64,000 nucleotides of DNA from Chlorogloeopsis sp038404745 (lineage in GTDB: Bacteria > Cyanobacteriota > Cyanobacteriia > Cyanobacteriales > Nostocaceae). The notes below the pieces were generated by a model that ran no database searches, was not told the DNA's origin, and was given only the letters and a program-made list of their open reading frames with translations. This document shows, one piece after another, positions 20,801-28,664 of this stretch; positions within the stretch are counted from its first letter, which is position 1; each line of letters begins with the position of its first letter. The stretch lies in contig NZ_JAYKTT020000072.1 of assembly GCF_038404745.2 (NCBI RefSeq), forward strand, positions 51,347 through 115,346. Reading direction: 5' to 3'. The translations under genes and the position numbers were made by a program.

Positions 20801-22232
20801 GACTGAGTTACTAAAGGTAAAACAAGTTGGCATTGAAGATAACTTTTTTGATTTGGGAGGGCATTCTTTACTACTCACACAGCTTGTTTTTCGAGTACGT
20901 CAAACATGGCAAATAGAACTACCTTTAAGCAGTTTATGGGAAATGCCGACAATCGCTCTTTTAGCCGAAAGTATTGAAATGGCTCAAAAAATGGGTGATT
21001 CTACAATTGCTATTACTCCAAAAAATAAAATTAATTGGCAAGCTGAAACTGTTCTTGATTCTGTAATACGTCCTCACACACCAACTAAATTTCCAACTGA
21101 GCCTGCCAATATTTTCTTAACTGGAGTCACAGGTTTTGTCGGAGCATTTTTACTTTATGAACTTCTGCAAAAAACTAATGCAGATATCTATTGCCTAGTA
21201 CGTGCTGATAATTCAGAAGAGGGCAAAAAAAGAATTCAAAATAGCCTCAAATCATATTTGATTTGGGACAATTCTTTCAACTCCAGAACTATTCCCATTG
21301 TCGGTAACTTATCTGAGCCACTTTTGGGAGTTTCTAAACCAGAATTTCAAGCACTGGCTGAGTTAATAGATGTGATTTATCACAACGGCGCATTGGTTAA
21401 TCATGCTTCTCCATACCATACACTCAAGCCTGCGAATGTGTTAGGAACTCAAGAAGTTTTGAGATTAGCAAGCCAAGTTAAAGTCAAACCCGTGCATTTT
21501 ATGTCAACCGATGGGGTTTTCTCCCCCGCAGGTTATTCGGGTGTGAAGGTAGTTCGAGAACAAGATAGCCTCGATGATTATCAAGTGCCATTTGGTGGCT
21601 ACACTCAGAGTAAATGGGTTGCTGAAAAGTTAGTTACCATTGCACGCGATCGCGGTCTTCCTGTATGCATATATAGAATAGGACGCGTATCCGGACACAG
21701 TAAAACCGGAGTTTTTAATCAAAATGATTTCTTATACAGACTGATCATAGGCTGTATAAAACTTGAAAAAGCTCCACAGGACAATATGATTGAGGACATA
21801 GCGCCTGTAGATTACGTAAGCAAAGCTATAGTCCATTTATCAAGACAAGAAAAATCTATAGGCAAGGCATTTCACTTTGTAAACCCTCAACCTTTTCATT
21901 CCAGCAAGTTAATCAAATTACTCCGTTCCCTTGGCTATCCACTGCAACAAATTTCTAATGAGCAATGGCGAGCAGATTTACTCAAAATAGCCGAATCCTA
22001 CCCAGAACATCCACTATATCCACTTGTACCATTGCTGATTAACAAAGATTCCAACAATAGTAATCATACCTGGGCAGAACTAAAGTTTGATTGTCAAAAT
22101 ACACTCGATGGGCTTGCAAATACCTCTATTTTTTGTCCACCTATAGATGAGAATTTGCTGAGTGTTTATTTGCAATACCTTATGCAACAAGACTTTTTAG
22201 AAGTCCGAAAGCATGAATTTATCAATATTTAG
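17814..22232 (+). CDS. Terminal NRPS module C-A-T-R with reductive release, predicted Lys
   Basis: This NRPS of about 1472 residues has order C (HHLIIDG; starts NVEDFYPLSPMQQG), A (YTSGSTGKPKG, NSYGPTE), T (DLGGHS, Ser about 1016) and a thioester reductase domain (about 1100-1460). The R domain has the NAD(P)H loop TGVTGFVG and a YTQSK catalytic pair, placing it in the extended short-chain dehydrogenase type. Such domains release the chain as an aldehyde or alcohol. The A code read by eye is D-A-E-D-I-G-S-V-V-K, close to lysine codes. I chose the ATG at 17814 because GGAG lies nine bases upstream; an ATG at 17790 inside the previous gene is also possible. No thioesterase follows; the next gene is an aminotransferase, which fits an aldehyde product. 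Confidence 0.92.
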   Translation: MGMQNVEDFYPLSPMQQGLLFHTLSAPDTGAYFNQLVCTLSGHLNIPVFEQVWQQVIQRHPILRTCFRWQNLKEPVQVVLRQVQLPFKHYNWQSFSAVEQQDKLAAFLESDRTLGIDLTQAPLMRLVLIQLSENTYQFVWNTHHLIIDGWSTSLLLEEVFRFYTAFCQGEELRLEPKRPFRDYIKWLQQQDLQRAETFWRQTLSGFSAPTSLRIEKMLGSKYSKFSHHATQQIKLSASQTAVMRSLVRQHKITLNTLVQGAWAWLLSYYSGEKDVIFGVTVSGRPVTLAGAESMIGLFINTLPLRVQVSDDTSVVALLKQIQAQQAEISQYEYSPLVQVQGWSEVPRGISLFDSILVFENYPVDTSKQQIDNLEILNVFVDERTNYPLTVTVIPNQELLVEIAYECDRFDDDAITRMLGHLSNLLAGMVANPEKRLSDLSLLTAAEKQTLLVEWNNTEIEYPQDKCIHQLFEAQVEKTPYAVAVVYENKYLTYQQLNQKANQLAHYLRKQGVKPEVLVGICVERSLEMIVGLLAILKAGGAYLPLDPVYPQERLAYMLADAQVSVLLTQESLFVNFLDTSAKIICTDNAELIAQQPQTNPINLSKLDNLVYVIYTSGSTGKPKGVMIEQESLVNYTQAAIREYGIKSSDRILQFASISFDAAAEEIFPCLIQGATLVLRTNEMLTSIPHFLEKCQQQSLTVLDLPTAFWQQLISELTVLKLTLPLSLRLVIIGGEKVSVDKVLTWQKYVDSNIQLINSYGPTEATVVATTCDLSRQDFSQEVPIGKPISNIQTYILDRYLQPVPIGVIGELYIGGKGLARGYCNQPELTVEKFIPNPFEEGKRLYKTGDLVRYCNDANIEIIGRIDHQVKIRGFRIELEEIETKLNQHFAVQDAVVIVREDSPGDKRLVAYIVPNTQNLELDNKSEFTLHLRQLLKASLPEYMVPSAFVIQDKLPLTTNGKIDKRALTIPDYYLSNNETKYIAPRTPIEKELANIWTELLKVKQVGIEDNFFDLGGHSLLLTQLVFRVRQTWQIELPLSSLWEMPTIALLAESIEMAQKMGDSTIAITPKNKINWQAETVLDSVIRPHTPTKFPTEPANIFLTGVTGFVGAFLLYELLQKTNADIYCLVRADNSEEGKKRIQNSLKSYLIWDNSFNSRTIPIVGNLSEPLLGVSKPEFQALAELIDVIYHNGALVNHASPYHTLKPANVLGTQEVLRLASQVKVKPVHFMSTDGVFSPAGYSGVKVVREQDSLDDYQVPFGGYTQSKWVAEKLVTIARDRGLPVCIYRIGRVSGHSKTGVFNQNDFLYRLIIGCIKLEKAPQDNMIEDIAPVDYVSKAIVHLSRQEKSIGKAFHFVNPQPFHSSKLIKLLRSLGYPLQQISNEQWRADLLKIAESYPEHPLYPLVPLLINKDSNNSNHTWAELKFDCQNTLDGLANTSIFCPPIDENLLSVYLQYLMQQDFLEVRKHEFINI

Positions 22233-23661
22233 CAAAAAAATACTACCCATTAATGCCATGCAATTAATCAATTCATTATCTACAACTACCTTAAATTCTC
22301 AACAGCAATACCTAGAAAAATTTATTGCCCGTTATACTAATAAAACACAAACATCAAAGCAGCTAACCCAAGCATATCGTTCTGTGCTGGCAGATAGAAG
22401 AGGCTCCGCAGGATTTCGCCAAACAATCAAAGAAATAGTTTATCCTATCATTGGTAAATATGCTTCCGGTTCTAAAATTTGGGATATTGATGGTAACGAA
22501 TATATAGACCTTGTAATGGGTTTTGGAGTCAATCTGTTAGGACACAATCCAGCCTTTATTAAAGAAGCCATACAAGAGCGATTAGAGCAAGGTATACATA
22601 TCGGCCCACAATCAGATTTAGCTGGTGAAGTTGCACAGTTATTCTGTGAAATAACAGGCATGGAACGGGTGACTTTTAGTAATACTGGTACAGAAGCTGT
22701 AATGACGGCATTACGTTTAGCACGCGCTACAACAGGTCGTCCAAAAATTGTTATGTTTGCAGATTCTTACCATGGACATTTTGATGGAACCTTAGTAAAA
22801 AGACAGAAGTTAGATGATAATTTAGTTGTAGTTCCAAGTTTTTCAGGAGTATTACCTAATGTAGCTCAAGATGTTTTAGTTTTGGATTATGGTGATTTTA
22901 AATCATTAGAATTAATCAAAGCTTATAAACATGAATTAGCTGCTGTTTTAGTTGAACCTATTCAGGATTTCCGTCCAGATATACAGCCTCGTGAGTTTCT
23001 TAAACAATTAAGAGAAATAACTAAAGAATCAGGGATAGCGTTAATTTTTGATGAAATTCTTACAGGCTTTCGCATCCATTTAGGTGGAGCGCAAGCATGG
23101 TTTGGTATTGAAGCAGATATAGCAACTTATGGAAAGATTGTAGGTGGTGGTTTGCCTATCGGAATTATCGCTGGTAAAGCAACCTACATGGATAGAATAG
23201 ATGGTGGAATGTGGAGCTATGGAGATGCATCTTTCCCTGAAGTAGAAACAACATTTTTTGCAGGAACTTACTGCAAACATCCCCTAGCTATGGCTGCTGC
23301 ACGAGCAATGCTTAATTATTTAAAAAGTCAAGGTAATGCTCTTCAAGAGAAATTAAATGGGCGTACTTCTCAGTTTGTAGAAACACTGAATACTTACTGT
23401 CAAGAAGATGGAGTACCGATTCGGTTAGTTAATTGCGGTTCGATGTTTAATTATTCTTCTGTAGGGAATTCTAGCGCTTCTAGTGATTCTAGTTCAGAAA
23501 ATATGGATTTGATATTCTATCATCTTCTCAATCGCGGAGTCTTTATTCTTCCAAGTGGTGGTTTACTATCTACAGCCCATACCAATGAAGATATTGAATA
23601 CATAATTCAAGCTGTTAAAGATAGCGTCAAGGAACTACGAGAAAGCGGTTTTTTACCATAG
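22213..23661 (+). CDS. Class III PLP aminotransferase (glutamate-1-semialdehyde aminomutase-like)
   Basis: This 482-residue enzyme resembles glutamate-1-semialdehyde aminotransferases. Visible features are the cofactor region FSNTGTEAVMTALRLAR, the YHGHFDG segment, the IFDEILTGFR motif that contacts the pyridine nitrogen, and the PLP lysine in YGKIVGGGLPIG (about Lys307). The gene overlaps the end of the reductase-terminated NRPS by 20 bases, implying coupled expression. In myxochelin B biosynthesis a related aminotransferase (MxcL) converts the NRPS-released aldehyde to a primary amine, and I infer the same role here. Housekeeping HemL is the main alternative but is unlikely given the overlap, the extra ~45 N-terminal residues and the Ser-rich C-terminal insert (SSASSDSSSEN). 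An internal ATG near 22258 could be the start instead. Confidence 0.87.
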   Translation: MNLSIFSKKILPINAMQLINSLSTTTLNSQQQYLEKFIARYTNKTQTSKQLTQAYRSVLADRRGSAGFRQTIKEIVYPIIGKYASGSKIWDIDGNEYIDLVMGFGVNLLGHNPAFIKEAIQERLEQGIHIGPQSDLAGEVAQLFCEITGMERVTFSNTGTEAVMTALRLARATTGRPKIVMFADSYHGHFDGTLVKRQKLDDNLVVVPSFSGVLPNVAQDVLVLDYGDFKSLELIKAYKHELAAVLVEPIQDFRPDIQPREFLKQLREITKESGIALIFDEILTGFRIHLGGAQAWFGIEADIATYGKIVGGGLPIGIIAGKATYMDRIDGGMWSYGDASFPEVETTFFAGTYCKHPLAMAAARAMLNYLKSQGNALQEKLNGRTSQFVETLNTYCQEDGVPIRLVNCGSMFNYSSVGNSSASSDSSSENMDLIFYHLLNRGVFILPSGGLLSTAHTNEDIEYIIQAVKDSVKELRESGFLP

Positions 23662-23708
23662 AAATGATAATGAGAATATAAACAAATAATTAAGAGGAGA
23701 ATAGGCAA

Positions 23709-24467
23709 ATGATTGCAGTAAATCCTAAGGCTAAATACGACCCTTGGGCTAAAATTTATAATGATTATTGGGGGTTAAGATACTGTCAAAATATTTTACC
23801 CGCTTTTGAAAAGTTACTACAACAATATAATATTCATCAAGGAGCAAATATTCTTGATTTATGTTGTGGTACCGGACATATAGCTCAACATTTAATCGAG
23901 CAAGGCTATCAAGTCACAGGTCTTGATATTTCTGAAGCTATGTTGCAATATGCTTGTGAGAATGCACCCAATGCTAAATTAATTCTTGATGATGCTCGTT
24001 TTTTTAATTTACCACCTGCTTTTCATGCAGTGATTTGTGCTAATGCTGGACTTAATGAAATAATCAATCTTGAAGATTTACAAGAAGTATTCACAAAAGT
24101 ATATAATTCCCTTTTTGATCATGGGATATTTTTGTTTGGATTAAATTTGGAAAATTTCTATAAATCTTGGCATGGTACAATTTCAGATGGTGATGTCAAA
24201 GATGATTTCGCTTGGGCTTGTTGCGATAGCTATAACCCAGAAGAAAAAATCGGACAATTTAGGATTACAGTTTTTCAGTTGGTAGAAGAATCTTGGCAAC
24301 GTTTAGATATTAATAATCTAGTCAGGGGTTATTCTCGAACTGAAGTTGTCACGGCTCTTGGAAATGTAGGTTTTACAGATATTAATATCTACGATGAAGA
24401 AGGAAATTTAGCAGATTCTCAATATGACCATCATGCTATATTTTCTGCATACAAGCAATCTAAATAG
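23709..24467 (+). CDS. SAM-dependent class I methyltransferase (second of two in the NRPS cluster)
   Basis: This 252-residue protein has class I methyltransferase motif I as ILDLCCGTGHIAQHL (about residues 47-61) and TGLDISEAMLQYA after it. The start has GAGGAGA about 10 bases upstream. It lies 47 bases after the aminotransferase and 28 bases before the MbtH-like gene, so it is in the same transcription unit. It is a paralogue of the protein at 223-993, but the N-terminal 20 residues differ (DPWAKIYNDYWG here), which suggests different acceptors or successive methylations. The substrate cannot be told from the sequence. Confidence 0.86.
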   Translation: MIAVNPKAKYDPWAKIYNDYWGLRYCQNILPAFEKLLQQYNIHQGANILDLCCGTGHIAQHLIEQGYQVTGLDISEAMLQYACENAPNAKLILDDARFFNLPPAFHAVICANAGLNEIINLEDLQEVFTKVYNSLFDHGIFLFGLNLENFYKSWHGTISDGDVKDDFAWACCDSYNPEEKIGQFRITVFQLVEESWQRLDINNLVRGYSRTEVVTALGNVGFTDINIYDEEGNLADSQYDHHAIFSAYKQSK

Positions 24468-24495
24468 ATAAAACAGAAAAATTTGGAGTCAAAGA

Positions 24496-24726
24496 ATGAG
24501 TAGTCTGGATACAGAAGAACAAACAATTTATAAAGTTGTTGTTAATCATGAAGAACAGTATTCTATTTGGCCTATAGATCGAGAAAATGCTCTCGGTTGG
24601 AAAGACATAGGTAAAAGTGGACTCAAATCAGAATGTCTAGAATACATTAAAGAAGTATGGACTGATATGAGACCTTTAAGTTTACGGAAGAAAATGGAAG
24701 AGTTATCGAATCAAATTAATACTTAA
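24496..24726 (+). CDS. MbtH-like NRPS accessory protein
   Basis: This 76-residue protein has the MbtH family signature: NHEEQYSIWP, then GWKDIG, and CLEYIKEVWTDMRPLSLR, with the conserved tryptophans and serine. MbtH-like proteins bind A domains and are often needed for their folding or activity. It is the last gene of the NRPS operon, with GGAG eight bases upstream of the ATG. It probably serves one or more of the four A domains upstream. Length is normal for the family and no residues typical of the motif are missing. Confidence 0.96.
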   Translation: MSSLDTEEQTIYKVVVNHEEQYSIWPIDRENALGWKDIGKSGLKSECLEYIKEVWTDMRPLSLRKKMEELSNQINT

Positions 24727-24821
24727 ATAACTTTAATATTACTATTTGCCGAGAAAATAAACTAGGTGGATATAAAATTTTAAAATGCCACAGGCTATAA
24801 GCTTGGGGCGATAAATACGAA

Positions 24822-24848
24822 GCCTGCCTGTGCAAGCAGGTTTTTTAG
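24822..24848 (+). terminator. Rho-independent terminator of the NRPS operon
   Basis: A CCTGC/GCAGG stem with an 8-base loop is followed directly by TTTTTT. It lies about 95 bases after the mbtH stop on the coding strand and is the first such structure seen after the cluster starts. Confidence 0.75.
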
Positions 24849-24997
24849 TGTAGCAATACCCTATAAGGGTATTGATTAAAAAAGTGGTATACTCCCAATT
24901 GGCTCCCTTTACTATAATTTTATTTAGCAAAAACTAAGAGTATTATTATACGTGCATAATACAATAATCAAAGTGATTTATTTTTCTGATTTTATTG

Positions 24998-25102
24998 ATG
25001 AACGACAACTTTACTAACACTCAAGAATGGTTCACTGTGTTAGGTTACTTAAGCTTTACGGTTTTTATTGCATGGTGCGTATTTGCCACCCAGAAAAAAT
25101 GA
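24998..25102 (+). CDS. Small single-pass membrane peptide, 34 residues
   Basis: This short frame encodes a polar N-terminus (MNDNFTNTQEW), a hydrophobic stretch (FTVLGYLSFTVFIAWCVFA) long enough for one membrane helix, and a positive end (TQKK). The topology looks deliberate and resembles the small subunits of photosynthetic or respiratory membrane complexes, but I cannot match it to a named one. No strong ribosome binding site is visible before the ATG. It ends two bases before the convergent stop of the next gene, which argues mildly for a real gene. It could still be a chance frame. Confidence 0.45.
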   Translation: MNDNFTNTQEWFTVLGYLSFTVFIAWCVFATQKK

Positions 25103-25104
25103 GT

Positions 25105-27699
25105 TTACGCTCGCACATTGGTGTTTGCTACTAGCTCCTGAAAACGTTTATCTGTGGCAATTAAATCAAAATCTATGTCAGCTTCTGCCTGTTGCCTGTA
25201 TCTAGGATTGAGATTAATAGCCTGTTGTAAATTCTCCAAGGCTAATTCTACTTTTTCCTGCAAAGCGTAACAGGTTGCTTTGTTGTAATAAGCGTTGGCA
25301 TAGTCAGGTTTAATTTTCAGGGCTTTGTCAAAGCTTTCAATTGCTTCATCGTCATAACCAAGCATGACTAGTGCGTAACCTCGATTATTCCAAGCTTTAT
25401 AAGAATCAGGGTTAAGTTGAATAGCTTGATCAAAAGATGCGATCGCATCTTCATATCGTTCTAAATCTTCCAGTGCTAACCCTCTGTTTAACCATGCCAC
25501 AGCGTCATCTGGGTTAATTTTCGTGGCTTTGTTAAAAGCAATCAAAGCTTCTTTATGTCGCCGTAAATATCCTAAGGCGACACCTAAATCGCACCAAGCT
25601 TGATGGTAATCAGGTTTGATTTTCAATGCTTTTTCATAGGAAGCGATCGCATCTTTGTATTGTTTTAGCCTTGCTAGCGCCATCCCCCGTTTTAACCAGA
25701 TTGCAGGCTCATCTGATTTAATTTTAAGTGCTTGCTCGTATTGAGCGATCGCCTGTTCATAGCGTTTTTCTGAAAACAGAAGTTCTGCTTGTTTAAAGTA
25801 ATCATCAGCAGTTAGCGTATCTTGCACTTGGTGCGTTTCTGGCTCTGGCGCTGGTTGTAGTGCTGACTCTATTTTTTCTTCTACCTTTTCTTTTACTTCC
25901 GCAGTAACAGTATTTGCGGAGGGTGGGGGTGTAATATGAGAAAGTTGTTCTAAGATTTGTTCTTTTCTTTGTTGAGCATCTGTTTGCAAATCTGAAAGTT
26001 GAGATACAAACTCAGACTCTAATCTTCCTAGCTTTTCTAAAACTAGAAGTTTTTGTTCTTGGGCATTCCACTGCAATTGCGAAAATTGAGAAGCAAATTC
26101 AGAACCAGATTTTTCTAAATTTTCAATTACTAGCTCTTTTCTTTGTTGAGCATCTACTAGTAATTCATTGATTTGCGAGGTAAATTCTACTTGTAATTTC
26201 TCTAAACTCTCAAGAATAATTTGCTTTTGTTGTTGAGCGTCCAACTGCACTCCAGACAGTTGAGATTTTACCTCAGATATAGAATTTTCTAAATTCGCAA
26301 ATACTTCTTCTTTCTGTTGCTGATTTTCTAACTGTAAATGTGCTACTTGACTCGTGAATTCTGCTTGTAACTGCTGTAAATTTTCAAGAATAATTTGCTT
26401 TTGTTGCTGTACTTCTGACTGCCATTGGGTTGTTTGCGAATTAAGTTGAGAAATAAATTCCTGTTTAGATTGCTCTAAATCTGTAAATACTTGTTGTTTT
26501 TGTTGTTGAGTTTCTGATTGGAGTTGTGCAACTTGCTCAGTCAATTCTGCTTGGAGTTGTGAGAAACTTTCCAAAGTCTGCTGCTGCTGTTGCTGCACTT
26601 GAGATTGCCATTCCAATAGTAGAGATTTAAATTCGTGCCGCGAATTTTCTAATTCTGCAACAGTTTGCTCCTTATATTGTTGATTACCTAACTTTAATTC
26701 AGCTATATGTTCGGCTAACTCTGCTTGTAATTTCTCTAAATTCTCAAAAGTGTGCTGCTTTTGCTGCTCGGCATCTGAGTAAATTCCCGAAAGCTGAGTT
26801 GACAACTCAGATAAGGCTTGCTCTTGATTTTGTTGAGCACCTAATTGCAATTCAGCAAGTCGCAAAGAAAATTCTGTCTGTAAATTATCCAAATTAATTA
26901 AATTTTGGTCTTTGTGCTGTTGAACTTCCTCCTGCCATTGGGCGAGTTGAGATGTCCATTCCTGCCGAGAATTTTCTAAATCAGTAAAGACTTGCTGCTG
27001 TTGCTTTTGATTTTCTAGTTGCAAAGCAGTAATTTGTGAGATTATTTCTGATTTTAAATTTCCTAATGTCTCTAAAGTTATATGCTTTTGTTGTTGAGCA
27101 TCTATTTCTAATTCTGCTAATCGAGAATTAAACTGTGATTCTAGATTTTTTAATTCTTGTTTCGATAAATTGATTTGTTTATCTAACTCTACTAACATTT
27201 GCGCCTTTGACTGAGATATCTCTGATGGAATCACAGATACTATCTGTTGTCGTAAGGCTTCTGCTTGTTTTTCTAATTCGTCAGTAATACTTTTAGCTTG
27301 CTGGATGTTGTTCTCGGCTGTTTGTTTGACAGTATTTAGCTGGTTTTGTAAATCTTCTAGCCCCTGAAACTGTGCGATCGCGCGATCAACAATTTCACGA
27401 ACTACAGCTCGGCGCAGCAGCCAAAATGAGGCAATTACTGCTACAGGAAATAGAGTAAGTATAACTACCCAAATATTCAGTAGAGTGCGTGTACGTCCAA
27501 AAGCGCGATCAACTTCTGTTTGGATAAAATCTCGCGTTTGCTGTTCTGGTTGCAGTTGTGCTAGTTCTTGTGGCTGCTGATTGGCTTGGGGAGATGACGT
27601 AATTTGGGCATTTGCCTCACCAACAGATAGCAGTAAAGGAGAAAAGACTATAGCGCTTTTCAACAAGAGTGCATAGACGAATTGATGCTTGCTCTTCAT
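25105..27699 (-). CDS. Membrane-anchored coiled-coil protein with C-terminal TPR repeats
   Basis: This 864-residue protein has a signal peptide (hydrophobic LLLKSAIVFSPLLL, cleavage likely after GEANA), then a membrane helix at about 75-95 (WVVILTLFPVAVIASFWLL). A very long Gln/Glu-rich coiled coil (about 110-600) is built from a repeat of about 29 residues, with units of the form ENLEKSxSEFASQxxQLQ...AQQQK. A proline-rich linker and about six TPR units follow (from about residue 640; AIAQYEQALKIKSDEPAIW is typical). TPRs bind protein partners; the coiled coil may act as a spacer across the periplasm or cytoplasm. No enzyme domain is visible. Function unknown; scaffold is inference. Confidence 0.85.
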   Translation of the reverse strand: MKSKHQFVYALLLKSAIVFSPLLLSVGEANAQITSSPQANQQPQELAQLQPEQQTRDFIQTEVDRAFGRTRTLLNIWVVILTLFPVAVIASFWLLRRAVVREIVDRAIAQFQGLEDLQNQLNTVKQTAENNIQQAKSITDELEKQAEALRQQIVSVIPSEISQSKAQMLVELDKQINLSKQELKNLESQFNSRLAELEIDAQQQKHITLETLGNLKSEIISQITALQLENQKQQQQVFTDLENSRQEWTSQLAQWQEEVQQHKDQNLINLDNLQTEFSLRLAELQLGAQQNQEQALSELSTQLSGIYSDAEQQKQHTFENLEKLQAELAEHIAELKLGNQQYKEQTVAELENSRHEFKSLLLEWQSQVQQQQQQTLESFSQLQAELTEQVAQLQSETQQQKQQVFTDLEQSKQEFISQLNSQTTQWQSEVQQQKQIILENLQQLQAEFTSQVAHLQLENQQQKEEVFANLENSISEVKSQLSGVQLDAQQQKQIILESLEKLQVEFTSQINELLVDAQQRKELVIENLEKSGSEFASQFSQLQWNAQEQKLLVLEKLGRLESEFVSQLSDLQTDAQQRKEQILEQLSHITPPPSANTVTAEVKEKVEEKIESALQPAPEPETHQVQDTLTADDYFKQAELLFSEKRYEQAIAQYEQALKIKSDEPAIWLKRGMALARLKQYKDAIASYEKALKIKPDYHQAWCDLGVALGYLRRHKEALIAFNKATKINPDDAVAWLNRGLALEDLERYEDAIASFDQAIQLNPDSYKAWNNRGYALVMLGYDDEAIESFDKALKIKPDYANAYYNKATCYALQEKVELALENLQQAINLNPRYRQQAEADIDFDLIATDKRFQELVANTNVRA

Positions 27700-27890
27700 A
27701 AAACCATCCTCATCTGTTGGTTAGTTTTTGAGCTACGTGCCTATCTCCAATCTACCAGCTGCCAGAAGAGGACGGGGGGACAAGGGGAAAGAGGACACAA
27801 AGACACGGGGAAGAATTCTACACTTCCACACTCTCCCTCTCCCTTTCCTTTTCTGTAACCAGTTCATAACTTGGAGCATCTCGCTATTAC

Positions 27891-28298
27891 TTATGGCACA
27901 ATCAACACTGGACAGGGGGAAAGGTTAATCACGCGGTTGGTAACACTTTCAGTCGCTCCTTCTTCCGTCAATCCTAATCCCCGACAGCCCATGACGATTA
28001 AATTTGCGTCTATTTCATCGGCAACATCGCAGATCACAAATGCCGGTATTCCTTGCCGTTCAATGGTTTCGGTTTGTATTCCTTGCTCGGCAAACATAGA
28101 CTTAGCACTTTCTAGCAGTTGAGCAACTGTCTCTGGTGAAGACATTACCTCTTCACTCGGCGTGTCTTTGTCGGGTTCTTCTACCACACTAATTAGCACC
28201 AAGCGGCTGTCGTACTTTTTTACGATGTTAATTACGACATCAGCCGCTTCCCGCGCTTCACGGCTTTGATCAATCGGAAACAGAACTGTTTTGAACAT
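27891..28298 (-). CDS. Universal stress protein (UspA family), single domain
   Basis: This 135-residue protein begins MFKTVLFPIDQSREA and ends with the ATP-binding pattern MGCRGLG...SVTNRVINLSPCPVLIVP, which fits the nucleotide-binding subgroup of Usp proteins. Its length is typical of a single domain. It is transcribed away from pgk with about 365 bases between them. Usp proteins help cells survive stress, but the specific role here cannot be told. A larger two-domain Usp lies at 58503-59372. Confidence 0.9.
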   Translation of the reverse strand: MFKTVLFPIDQSREAREAADVVINIVKKYDSRLVLISVVEEPDKDTPSEEVMSSPETVAQLLESAKSMFAEQGIQTETIERQGIPAFVICDVADEIDANLIVMGCRGLGLTEEGATESVTNRVINLSPCPVLIVP

Positions 28299-28664
28299 AG
28301 CATTTACCTGCTGCTCTATAGATTTAGTGATGAAAGTTAATCTGGAAAGATTGCTTTAGTGTTTACTTCCTGCTTTTGGTAAGAGCATGGGAGTGGTTAT
28401 CCCTCCACAGGCTGAGACAAGCGAGTTGAGCGCTTCGGTTTGAAACAGGACTATTTATTATTTCCCCGTATTGTTTGCATTTTCGCAATACTCCATCGAA
28501 ATACACCAACCGAATTTAGTTAATTCCATGCAGTGTCAAGTTTTTTGCGAATATATCGCTAAGAAACTCATGGCTTAACAATTCTTTGCACCCCTCACTC
28601 CGGTACAATTCTGGATGAGTCTAATTACAAAACATAACAAAAAGGCAATCAGGAGGTTTGTGCC
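28299..28664. promoter_or_regulatory. Intergenic region between usp and pgk, divergent promoters expected
   Basis: Two genes start outward from this 366-base gap, so both promoters should lie here. I did not find a confident -35/-10 pair. AGGAGG at 28651-28656 is the ribosome binding site that fixes the GTG start of pgk at 28665. Confidence 0.5.

Noticed and set aside
22213..23661. Housekeeping glutamate-1-semialdehyde aminomutase (hemL)
   Set aside because: It overlaps the NRPS gene, is longer than HemL and sits inside the operon. A dedicated pathway enzyme is more likely.
223..24726. Siderophore pathway, given the resemblance of the release steps to myxochelin
   Set aside because: No catechol-forming genes, no TonB receptor and no iron-uptake gene lie in the window. 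The resemblance is to the release chemistry only.
27728..27928. Short + strand frame after the TPR gene
   Set aside because: It lies in a low-complexity GGGGA-rich repeat and overlaps the usp gene. The composition is not protein-like.
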